Shown here: piece after piece, positions 21,572-33,700 of the stretch
Layout: each line of letters opens with the position of its first letter
Numbering within the stretch: position 1 is the first letter of the stretch
NCBI RefSeq assembly: GCF_001949145.1
Contig: NW_019091419.1
Coordinates: forward strand, 1,561,664-1,621,663
Source of the DNA: Acanthaster planci
Taxonomy: Eukaryota > Echinodermata > Asteroidea > Valvatida > Acanthasteridae
Reading direction: 5' to 3'
DNA length: 60,000 bases
Notes under the pieces: model-generated
Told to the model about the DNA's origin: nothing
The model's input: the letters and a program-made list of their open reading frames with translations, nothing else
Databases searched by the model: none
Program-made: the position numbers and the translations under genes

Positions 21572-23783
21572 TAGCCTGGGTGAAGTATTGCAAGTTTCCA
21601 ATCTTATCTTTCAATTGAGTTCAAGCTGAAGTTCATAGCCAACTGAATGTTTGACTTGAATGCTCAGCAAAATTGCAGCTATATACTGTTGGGATTATAA
21701 TAGTGTATTAAAGGGGCACGCGCGGGCCTTTTTTCTCAAAATGTAGAGCAGGAAGAGAAAGCTTAGATTGTTTTGTGCAGTGACTAAGCCCTTTAAGCTT
21801 CCCCACTACATAGTAGTTGCAGACCCCGTATTAACCAGACACCATCAGTTCGACTGTATTTGACATGCATGGCGTGTGGCGGAGGTTAGTGGTACAAAAT
21901 GGCCCACGCTTCCTTGCGCTTTCCTGTGCTTTGCATAGGCCTCAGTCCAACTCACAACCTGGAGTTCAAAAGTAAAGATGGCTGTCCATACGGGACCAAA
22001 CCACATCTGCGTTAATTTTCGTTCAGCTTGGAAAGTTATTTGAGCATATACATGTAGCTTTCGCTGTATTCCTTACATCAGTGGCGTATGGGGGAGTGGC
22101 AGGGGAAAGCCCCCCCCCCCACATAGTTGCCTTTGGGGTAGGGAAATGAATGCGCCAGCATTTTAGAAACGATAGAGTTTCTGCGGGAGGGGCGATGGTT
22201 GACGATTCTTTTACGAATGAAAAAAAGGCAGTCGTTTTAAGAAAAAAATCCATTCTGCCCCTCCCCGACCCAAGACCTGGATTATACGTCCGAGAAGGAT
22301 GAGTATTTTTCCAGACATTTTTACGGCTCTAGGCATTGCACGGGCACACATGCTACAACCGTCCAGCGAGTACATTGTTGAGACCCTCCAGTCAATGAGA
22401 GAAAACTCATGGTCCCGGCTCGTTTCTTTTTTTGAAGCTAGCAGCGTGAGTTTCTCACCACAGGTAAAATAAGGTAGAAAACCAAAGTCCAACTAGTCCA
22501 TTGGAAGATAAAGTAGGTACTTGGGAGGAGGAAATTTCAAATTTAGACAGTGGGTCTCTTTCAATATATCACGCCCCCTACCGTGCAATCCTATGGAATC
22601 AGCCACGTTTTAAAAACTTTTATTGAACCGTGCTACAAACTATTCACACCACCGTTGACTTTCCATTTTGTGAGACTTTTTAAATCTTTGAACAGTAGAA
22701 ACACCGACCTTTATATTTTTGAAAAAAAAAACCTCGACGCTAAGTCTATACATTTTATATTCAGGTGGCCGTACAGGTTCACTGTAGATAAATGGACAAA
22801 TTCTGAATCTTGATATGAGCTATAATAAGAGATAAAAGCATTCGTCATAAAAAGTGGTTGTCATAAAATAATGGAGATAAAAGACCTGTTTACTTTCAAA
22901 GACCGTTCAATCTACCACGACACTTCAAAAACTACTGGGTTATTTTAGTTCGCACCGTCGGTCTCAGCGGGATCCAGAATGGGACAAGTAGAGTGCATTT
23001 ACACAGGATCTCGTAAAGATTAACGAAGGAGGATCTGTACCTGCAAGGGAGATTAAAGGAGGATCGACAAGTGCAAACCCGGGGTCGTTCGATCCGAATC
23101 TGAGGACAAACGTTCCCGATCCCCCCTTGCGGAAAGGTAGTCATGTACATGGCAGGTGTTGAATTCAACCGCGTACGTGTTCCATTTGCGTAACTAAGTC
23201 AGGGCATGGGGAACGCCTGCTGCTCGAGGCCTCTGCCCCTCGTGTGCCCTCACCGCTTCCTCCATGCCCCAGCTCAAAAATCAGAGAAGAAAAAACCCAC
23301 TGGTACAGCCACCTGGAGGGTTAACTGTGAATAAACCCACTGAATGCCCACTTAAGAAATTGAACGCCCCCAAGTGTCCCTGCAAAATGCACCCCAGTTT
23401 AGTCAGTTTACTTTTTGATAACGTGTTGCGTGTATGTGTGATGTCATCTATGTGCAAACTAAAGCTAACTTGTTTACTTTCCAGACGGCGTTTGTATTTT
23501 TATAGTTCTTAAACTTGTTATCGTTTTGAAATGCGCTGCATCGAGGTAAAGATTAAATAAGCCTATCATTTCCTGACCCTGTTTACAAACATAATAGCTC
23601 CATCGCTGCGGTGTACACCTCTACAGTTAGAAAAACATGCAAGGCAGTTCGGTCTTATGAAAAGGATTTCACAAAATCGTTACTCACTAAACATTTCGTG
23701 AAGTCAAATAAAAAAACTACAGTGTCTTAACTCAGCGGTTAATGATTCGTGCTGTATGTGGGTCCAAATACGATTGGTACTGC

Positions 23784-24020
23784 ATTAAGCCTTTTGCGAG
23801 TGAAATTTGAACAATTTAAGTTGATATTCCCCAGACTAGAGACTCTATTTTCGGGCAAGCATTGGCATCTCTTGAGTGGATCTCTAGAAATAAAAGCAAT
23901 AGCTTGCCCTAAATCACGAGGTAAAGCAACAGTGTCTTTAGTATGGAGAATTCAAATTATGTTCATTTGAATTTAAAGAACTTAGAGTACCAGATCTTAT
24001 TCAAATTTAACTCTCAAAAG
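23784..24020. mobile_element. Second, diverged copy of the 50.1-kb foldback MITE
   Basis: The right arm (about 23896-24020) shares AAGCAACAGTGTCTTTAGTA, GGAGAATTCAAAT and the TTATTCAAATTTAAC block with the 50-kb copy. The left arm is shorter and more diverged (TTAAGCCTTTTGCGAG; TTTCGGGCAAGC). It lies about 570 bp upstream of the SLC13 start codon. Confidence 0.65.
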
Positions 24021-24488
24021 CTGGTTGCCTCGCGATCTCTACTCAGGCATATTAATGGATAAGTGGAAAACTGTGATTGCGGCATGCTGCCCTACAAGAA
24101 ATCGATATTTTGGTCTATTGATCAGGGTTTATAATAGCTCGAACGTTTTGAATTCGGTTTGCAATGAGGTGGTATTTAACACGGCGATCATGTAAAATTC
24201 ACGTAACTGTTCTGGTATCCTGCAGCGAAAGTGGGGTGTCAGGTTTTTGATGCAAAGTTTGCGCCAGAATGTAGGCCTATGCACCACGAAGTCTAAAACC
24301 TTACCTTAAGATGTCGTGAACTTTTGGCGTGGACATGCAGGGGGTTGTCCATGGGAACACTTGCAGATCTGGAGCGCAAGTAGACACTGAACCTGTCCAA
24401 AGGTTACGAAATATAAACAAATCGATTTCATGTTTGTGTTTAGTGGCTGTAGTGCGTTATGGATGTTTCAGGTGAATATTGTTGCCGT

Positions 24489-24497
24489 TATATATAT
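24489..24497 (+). promoter_or_regulatory. Possible TATA element upstream of SLC13
   Basis: TATATATAT lies about 100 bp before the start codon, which would leave a short 5' leader. AT-rich words are common in this DNA, so this is only a candidate. A non-coding first exon further upstream is not excluded. Confidence 0.25.
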
Positions 24498-24593
24498 GGC
24501 ATTAGGGTTGTCTTGCAAATCTATCAGTGCAAGGTTTCACTTTAAACTGTTTCGTCTCTACGTCTATTTTGATCTGAGTAGTTGTCCGTATAC

Positions 24594-24704
24594 ATGGATA
24601 AATGCAAGAGTGTCGTCAAGGTGCTGTGGGCGTTCAGAACCACCATACTGCTGGTACTGATCCCTCTACTGGCATCACCGCTGCTGATTGTATCTGGGGA
24701 TAGT
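24594..24704 (+). CDS. SLC13: SLC13 exon 1 (residues 1-37), start codon
   Basis: The exon opens [20 protein letters not shown] and runs through the first membrane segment to GDS, ending in phase 0 at a GTAAGT donor. The ATG is the first one after an in-frame TAG at 24579. Its Kozak context is mediocre (T at -3, G at +4). Confidence 0.88.
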
Positions 24705-27700
24705 GTAAGTATATTGTCTCTTTGAGATGAACACCTTTTTGGCGATTTCATCCTTGGCTCTGGCCAAGGCTGCATCCGAATGTCTTGTTTAGAGCTAGGT
24801 CTAGGTCTTCGCTCCATCGGAAATGCGTGGAGACGCGTAGACAATAGACCTAGCCGTAGCTCTGGAAGCCCGTTTCGGACACGGCGCAAGTTCGATCAGC
24901 GACATTGAGTCACCCACTGGTTGAGTTAACCTTGGGCATAGATTATATTTTGTGCATTGATTACCAGGGAGAATTGACCAGTAGTCAATAAATTGTTGCT
25001 GGTCAAACACGGCCTCTGCTGAAAAATTGGCCGGGCTTTTACCGTTTTACCGGTACCTCTATTTGTCAATGTGAAAAATTGGGGATCCCCTATGTCCCGG
25101 TACCCGTCAATGTGAACACGTCGTATATACCCCTGTCCCCCGATCTGCTTGCACCCTCAGCTGGTTGGTGGCTGCGTTGTTGCGCGAGTGGTTAACTGCT
25201 TGTACAGTATTTTTATTGGCTTATTTGTTGGCTGCCCATGTGCCTGGCTGTCTGCATGCTCGTTTGATTTATTGACTGGCTGGCTATGGTATACTGGCTG
25301 GACAGTTTTGCCAACTTGTTGGCAGGTAGTTATTCGTTTACCTGCGTCAACTGAATCGAAATTGCTTGCATTTTCGCTCTCACAGGTAGCCAAATGCGGC
25401 TGGGTAGTGATCGTCATGGCGGGCTACTGGACCTTTGAGGTGGTCCCCCTTGCCGTCACGTCTATCCTGCCCGTTCTCCTCTTCCCGCTGCTGGGGGTTC
25501 AAGACTCCGACGATGTGTGCCGAAACTACCTGAAGGACACCAACTTCCTGGCCATGGGCGGTCTGATGGTGGCTGTGGCAATCCAACACTGGAACCTTCA
25601 CCGTCGCATCGCACTAGGAGTCCTTCTCCTGGTTGGATCCCAGCCCAGAAGGTATCTAATGCATTGATAAAGATAAATTCAGATCCAAATGCTTTCTAAA
25701 AAGAATTTGGTTGAAATAACCAATTGTGGTGGATATTGTGCCCAATTATTACTGTTTTGAATCTTTTGTGGTCTTAACAAATCGGTTTTTAGGGAGTGTT
25801 GTTGGAATTACTTTTGCTATTTATCAAACTACTGGAGCTTCCTTTTTACGAAAAATGCTCAGAACTCTTTACTTCTCTTAATCAGAGTTGGCAGTAAATG
25901 TCAACCATAAATCAGACCGATGTTAACTACCAAGCATTTCTTATTTATCTTGTAAGTAACCGATATTCAACTCGCAATTATTGTCAAGGGAAAACGTTTG
26001 TTCTCGAATTAAGCTCGATAATTGAAGGTTTATGATCGACCCACGATTGATCGTTGATGACTTGACTATAGCCCTGTAGCAGATGATCGAAAGTGCTGTC
26101 ATTTGATGCCAGATTAATGCTGGGTTTCATGGCTGTGACTGCCTTCCTGTCCATGTGGATTAGTAACACCGCCACCACCGCCATGATGGTACCCATTGTT
26201 CACTCGGTCCTGGCCCAAATGGTCAAGAAAGATGGGCAGGTGAGTTTGACGGCAGTGTGGAAACATGTCTGAGCGGCCACACCATAGGCCAGCACTTTTA
26301 AACCTCCCTATGACCGAGAAGTGTGTTTGTAGAATATAAATACAGTCTGGCTGGAGGGGTGCCAGTAGTTTTGAGTGCGACATTTAAGTAGGCCTACTCG
26401 AATAAAACTTAAATGTCGCCATATTTGGGACACATGTGAGACCTAAACCATTGAGGCCGTAGAGGGGTCTCGCCTTAAAAAGGATGAGAGGCTGTTATGC
26501 TTTTCGTGTGCAGGCAATTGTACGTCCCGTAACTTTGATACATGTTCTTGTCTGGGGATTTGAATTTCCGCCCGCCGAACTCCGTATTTCTATCTCTGTT
26601 TGAGTTTATAAGGCCTGTATAAAAAATTTATAAACGTGACAATATATATTGCGTTAACTTCATCATTAACAAGACGTGACCTGATATTCATATCTACAGA
26701 AAGAGGACGATACGTTGGAGAATGCCGACGCAGTCGCAGTAAGTTGCGACGGCGTACAGTTAGAGTTGGAGAAGGGAACTCAAATGCCGGAAAACAACTT
26801 CTCTTCACAGAGTGTAACTACTGAAGAACCGAATGGGATTTATAAAACAAGGTGGAAACCCTTCATTCCGTTGTTATGTTTTAATTACCATCATTGCCAG
26901 TATTGAAGGTTGTTAGTTATCAGCAGCTAATTAATACTGAATACAAGTGAACTCATTGAGCTTTGGACAATGCTGTTCGATTCTTGCATCGTGAGACGCA
27001 AATTTCCTATCCTGGTTTTAAATTGAATTGACAACTCTTGCCATTGACGAATGCTTAGCATTCTTGGGCTTAATTTAAAACCAAAAGGGTATGAGGGTTT
27101 TGAGTTGGGGATTTATGATCCCTAGCCTACTGCAGAGATCTTTATACTCGAAGATTCTGCGTCTTATGAGAAACGTTAATCTCGCAAGAGATGGATTTCT
27201 GTACATTTGTATATGTCCTGAATAATCTTATAACCGCTTTCTTGCATTTTCTACCTGTTACTCGATGCTGCTCGAACTTTCCTCTGTCGGCTTCCATGAA
27301 CCTTGTGGCCTGGGTCCAGTCTTTATCATTGCCCTTTTTTCTGGTTTTACAACTTAAAAAAAGATTTCGCAGACGATGTTCTTAGTTTCAAAACTTTGCT
27401 TTGATAAGTTTTCTTTCTGTCTGCTTTCTCATTTATTTACGGGTGCCAGTCTCGAGGATGTGTTTGCATGTCCTTTAGGCTCTGTAGCGGGCCTTTCGGA
27501 CCAGTTTCAAACTCGATTGTGAAAACTGCTTCGCTCTCCTCACTGCAGAGAAACGGACCTTGACGAGACCGACGAAAAGAATGCAGACCGACAGGAGGGC
27601 TCCTCGGAGGATGTCACTTCGAAGGGTGACGACGCCGCCAACGTCGACATTGACTTCGCCTCCCTGTCCCCTGCGGAAAACTCCATGTGCAAGGGCATGA

Positions 27701-30700
27701 TGCTGTGCGTGTCTGCCGCCGCCTCCTTCGGCGGCACGGCAACATTAACTGGGACGGGCACCAACTTGGTATTCAACGAGGTTGTGAGCGAGTAAGTGTG
27801 AGCATGCTACCAAAAAGTTACACTATTTTTACCCTACTAGGAACTAGTTAAATGTAGCAAAACCTGAATATGAACTAATTTTCCCAAGTAAAAAAAGAAG
27901 CAATCAATTACAGAAACATGTCACCCTTACGTTGAAGTTTATAACGGGAAGCAATTTCTTGATGAATTCTGTGCGAATTCTATATATTTATTATATTTAT
28001 CTATATAAGGCAGTAAGGTCGCCTAGTGCATAACAGTTTTCGATGAAAGTCAACAAATCCTTGATTTCTTTTGGAGTTTTTCCTTCCTTTTTTTTTGCAT
28101 TGCGTCCCGTCCTGGTGTTGAACATTTCTGTGCAAATTTCCGTAGCATCTGAGAGCTGACAAAATAAGCTAATATTGGTCATTTTTCATGGTTTCTTTTT
28201 CTGTGTCACATGATGTATAGTTTGTACGGGGATGCTGCCAATATCAACTTCGCCTCGTGGATAGTCTTTGCTCTGCCGGCCATGATTCTCAGCATTTTCT
28301 GTGCGTGGTTCTGGTTGCAATTTTTCTTTCTGGATAGAAGGTAAAATCATCAACAAAAATCCAGCTCGAAGGAGTTGTCCTAGTTGGAGAAAAAGGAGCA
28401 TTTTAATCACGTTTCCTTAACCACAGGAGAACAAAGGAATGTCCCCACTTGTGTGTGTGTGTGTGTGTGTTGGGGGGCATAGCTCTGATAAGAACAAATG
28501 CGTGCGCGCTCAACGCCCCGGAAAATTTTGGAGTAGGCCTATAAATGCTCTGTGGTGTGATCTGAGACAATTTGTGGCTACTTTAGCTAGTTGTTTTAAC
28601 AAATGCTTGTGCAAGCTATTTATATTTTCATTTAGGTTTTGGAAAAAGTTGGGGGGGGGGCTATTGTGATATAGTATCCCCCATTGGAAAAGTGGGTCCC
28701 CCGTCCACCACCGATTGACGCCCATGCACGTAACGCACAAAGCCTATGCCGAGTACCAGAACCCTTAATTGCTGAATGGCACCAGAATGACCATGACATG
28801 TTGATCTTGTTGAATAATTTAGCGTGAATTAATTTACTTATGTTTTCATCTCTTTCAGTCTGTTCGGTTGCTGTCGAGAACTTCGCTCCTGCTGTTTGCG
28901 TAAAAATCATGACGCAAAGGCCGCCACCATTCGGGCGGTGATTAAAAAGCAGTACGACGCCCTCGGTCCAATGTCGTAAGTCTGCATCAGTTAATGGTCG
29001 GATGCTTCTTAATTCCAAATTCCGAATTCCAAACGCACAGGCGCAGTCCTGATTTGTTGAAACTGTAATTATTAAATAAAGGATGAGATTGCCTCTACCA
29101 TCTTGCAAAAGTATCTCATATGGATGATTTCTTTTGTGCTGAATTCCGAAAAATGCCATTGGTAACTAGCGATGCTAATGATGGGCGGAGTGCACGGTTC
29201 TAAATGGTCGACAAGATAATCAAACCATCCATCATTCATGCGACTTCGGTCGAACTTTAGTCACGTTCACTTCCTTTCTCGCTACCAGTGCCGTTGCGTG
29301 TCATGAAATAAGTATATTTCCTACAGCTCTGAACTGAAGAACCAAAGCAGCTTGTAGGTGATATAAAACAGAATGTTTTTAATTCTTAGGACGTTGCCTT
29401 TGCATTTTTTATTGTAAAAATTTATCTTGCTTAGCAAGTATAAGAAAAAATAAAGTTAAAGTTGAAGTGTCACTTGAACATTCTTTAGATTGGTTCCTCA
29501 AAGTTCTCTCAGAATTATCTCTGTAAATCATTGCCCCCCCTCAAAAAAACAAACAGTGTTAAAGATAGGCCCTTGTTTCCTTCTTCCTTGATAATAGGTG
29601 GGCCGAGGTCTGGGTGCTAATCCACTTTATAGCCTTGGCGCTCCTGTGGTTCACGAAAGAACTGGCATTTATTCCCGACGCCAATGGATGGGCGGAGCTG
29701 TTCCCAGTCCCACTGTGAGTATGACGCCATCACACGCCCGAAATACTCCCACTCAGAGAGGAGAAATTAAAAGAAGACAAAACTGGATATAATATATAAC
29801 TGTAGTACGTTTGGTTTGAATGAAGGTAGTCGACAAGGCACCGTAGGTGATCGTGTTGTCCCCAAATAAATAGCGTTATAGTTTTACAGCATCAAAAAGC
29901 ACAGGAAAACGATGTGTGCCGCCATCTTGTCATATGTTCCGGAGGCGATGTTAGCGTACGCGTTGTTGACAACTTACTATGCTTGTGTGCTAGACCTCTA
30001 CCGGATCAGTAAGAATTTTGATCTGGATTATGTGTATTTTTATTTTTATGATATTGTGAGGTGTGGTAATAGGAAGTACACATGTATTTATATAATTATG
30101 TGCCAGTTACTTACACACTGAAGAGCAAACTGGTTTTGATGTAAACTTTATATTGGCTATTGACTTTCCGCTACTTTTGGAGAAGCAGTAAATTATTACA
30201 ATGTCATGCATCGCCAAGGGAGTAACTAGCGACTGAATTGAAAGGACTGGGGTTGCTGTAAAACACTGTATGATCAATGATCCCCAGCAAATATCGAAAA
30301 GGATTGACCTGCATGTCTGCTCCTTTTTCAGGTACGTGACTGACGCGACGGCGGTCGTATTCATTTGTTTCCTTCTGTTTCTTTTCCCCTCCACGCTGCC
30401 AAACATGTTCTGCTGGCGAGGTTAGTTCGACAGTCTCGGGTCTGAGGGTTTATCTTCCAGTGAAGCCTTGTATACGCCGTGAAACCACCGGGGGAGCAGT
30501 CTCTTTAACGAAGAGCTGACTAGGGAGTTCAAAACTAGCGGGTGTTAAAAACCTCAGTTACCGACTGGTTGCTTGAAAAAAACATCGCTAATAAAAAATT
30601 GTGAGCAAAAGATCATGTCACACATGTTGGAGCCTTTCAGTCATGGAAGGAGCATTTTGTCAGGTACTGCACAGCATGTCGATGACGCTTTTTATACAGC

Positions 30701-33700
30701 TGTTACAATGCTTAACGCTGTTCGCCTTGGGGGTCGCTTTTTAAGTTTGTCCTGTGATCTTTAATAGTCTCTGATGAACAATATTCGTCACTTTTACTTT
30801 TTCTTCTGTAGACGGCACCAAACTTGGGCCCCGCACTCCGTTGTTGACATGGTCTATCGTGCAAAAGAAGCTACCGTGGAACGTTGTACTGCTCCTTGGT
30901 GGCGGGTTTGCCTTGGCAGACGGTTGTAGGGTAAGATGTCAATAGGTCTTTGGCAACCCAACATCACATATTCAAAATGCTTTGCAGTTTGCCCTCTGTG
31001 ATGACTGCTTTTTTTTCCAAATCCAATACTTTTCAAAGTTCCACTTATTTTCGTTTCCCCATAGACTGTGTATGCATTTAGTTTGTGTATTTGCGCATGC
31101 GCAATTGTACCATCTGGTCGTCGGCCTGAAAACTGAGTCCCGCGGACGACGCATATCGGTGGTGACCCATGTGAGGAATTTGTCCTGCCATTTCCCTTGA
31201 AGTCCTCGTGTGTGAATGAATTGCCAAGAATCTACCAAATATTGATATTTAATAGCTTCTGATAAGAAAGATTTCCGGAAAATAGATAAGTGAAAAATGT
31301 CAATTTTACGGATTTTAAGGATAATTATGAAAAAAGCATCGCTTTTTACCGTACTTTAATGTGTCTAATTTTCACAATTTTGCCCGGTTTACCTTCAAGT
31401 AACTTTGATGCCACACGAAAGACTATTAACTCCTATGATCAAACAGTTTATTACTTCTAGGCAAAGAACCTTTTTTGAACTTCACTTCGTTTTTCATTGG
31501 GACCCAATATTCGTCGTTTTCCGTGTTTTTCACCTTACTTAGTGCCCAATTTTCACACTTTTTTCTGAGTCCCCTCAGGTCATCGATGATACTGTCTGGA
31601 AAACTGATGGATCGTTTGTATCCATTAGTTCATTTCTTCAAGATCGAGAGCCATTTGTCTGAAATGCAGTCCCTTTTCATGCAGATTCAAATTTCTGCAC
31701 TGAGTCCGACATGTCCGACAGCGGCCAAAATGAGATGTCCGGATTCTGGGCATGGCATACACGTACACACACACCCACACACACTTCACCCCTGGATACG
31801 AGAGCGTTTAGGTACCAGTTGACTTTTACTGCATTGCACTACAATGACGCCAAATTGCCCGACTAAATGGCACAGACAAAACATTCCGGTCTCATTCATA
31901 CGGTTTCCTTCTTGCACGATACTTTCTCATTTTAGCGTTCATGATATTCCTCACTATTAATTCACAAGTAGAGAAATGTCAGGGGAAACCCGACCAAACT
32001 GAAAAAAAATCCCCTCTGAAATGTTGGCTTCACTTCCAACTTCTGACTCTATAATTCTTTGGAAGTACGTGAGAAAGATGGGCAAAAATTCGGCAGAAAA
32101 TGGTTTTGTATCGTGTGCAAGTTAGCAAAAAGGGAGTGGTCAAATACTAATCGGTTTATAATTAAGGGGCAAACAACTATATCTGAGCTTGATGTTGATC
32201 GATTACTTTTGGGGTCCACCTGCCCGAGTCAAGAGCCACTTTACTGGCTTCTATAATGGGATTCAGTACGCATGCGTACAAACTAAGTGAGGGGCAAGAA
32301 CATACGCGGTTCGCGACAAGGGTTTGAAATTTGACTCGGTCACGTGTGTGGCTATTGCACGAACAACTATGAAATGCATGCGTTACGGTCGCATCTCTAC
32401 AAACAAAATGAATACAGGGGGGTGTTTCTACTCGAGGCGGATTGGCTCAGTCGAGAGTCACCATCGCGTGTGTTCAACACCATGTGGCGTTCAATACACG
32501 AGTTGTGTCCCATAAAAAGTGTGGGGTTGAATTCCAACTCCCTGGTGTTGAATTAACCTGTGCAGTGTTGAATTAATACCACCCAGCGTTGTATGAAAAC
32601 CCTGTGTCGTCAAATGGCTATCCCTTGGTGTTGAATTGACATTGTGTGATACAGCATTGTTATCATGTGTTGTTGAATTAATGCTGCATATTGTTGTTCT
32701 CTCCCGAAGTTATATCTGTGGCTTCTTGGACTTCGACTGTTTATTGCTCCTAGTGTCCATTCTGAAACTTAATTTCCAGGAGTCCGGATTGTCTCAGTGG
32801 CTGGCCGATCAGTTCAAAGTTCTCCAGAACATCCCTGCGCCAGTCCTCGTCCTCGTCATTACCATCGTCATCTGCATCTTCACAGAGTTCACCAGCAACG
32901 TCGCCACGGCAACCATTTTCCTGCCTGTCCTCGCGTCGTTGGTGAGCATTAGACGTGGTTTTAAGTAGGTTGCAGGCTGTGTTTTGTCCGTCGGCGCCCC
33001 TATGCTAGCGCAGCGCTGGTTACATCAGTTTTAATATCAAGTATACCGAGTTTCAAGTTGCCACATTGGAGATTGTCTGTCACACAATGCATGGGTAGAG
33101 TGCGGTATCTGCCAATCACGTCGCGACGCGATCGGCGCGGTGCTGAGCGAAAAATACCCGGCTATTATGGCTGGAAATGAAGTTTACAGCAGAGCTGTGC
33201 ATCACAATCGAGAGCCCCGTCTCTGCGTGTTACCCGTTGCCATGTTTCTCACGAACTGCGACTTGGCCTGGCGCTTGTGTTAAATAGAATTTATCGACGT
33301 TGGCCATTCAGTGCCAACCGTGACAGAATGCATTCAATGATCGGCCGAGTTCCAGAATGATGGTTAGCCGCATCATTTTGTGATACAGGGCCGTTTTCCA
33401 ATACTCAACTTCGTCTCCGTCTCAGGCTTCGTTCCCAAAACCAATCTCCTACTGTGCGCCCGAAGCGTTTAAATTACATTGGATTACTGTATTTTTTGGT
33501 TCTCTTGCATCTTATTTGATGAGGCACTATTAGACTAATTACTGCGCTTACAGCTAGAAAGTCAGCTAGTAAAAAAACAGTTGAAGCCTTAGACGGAGCC
33601 CAAGTTGAGTATTGGAAAACAGCCCAGGATATAACACATCATTTTTTACTACCATTTATCATTCAACAGGGTGGGACATGATGAAATTTAAGGAGTGCCC

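Larger units (their letters stand above)
18640..23780. other. Intergenic, upstream of SLC13, no gene seen
   Basis: Contains the dispersed repeat at 19.6 kb, the hairpin at 21.5 kb, a poly-C block near 22110 and scattered CTCF-like words. Open frames at 19848-20144 and 19952-20383 overlap on opposite strands and show no family motif. Confidence 0.5.

Noticed and set aside
23040-23110. GTTCGATCC-like word suggestive of a tRNA B box
   Set aside because: No cloverleaf, A box or acceptor stem could be built around it.
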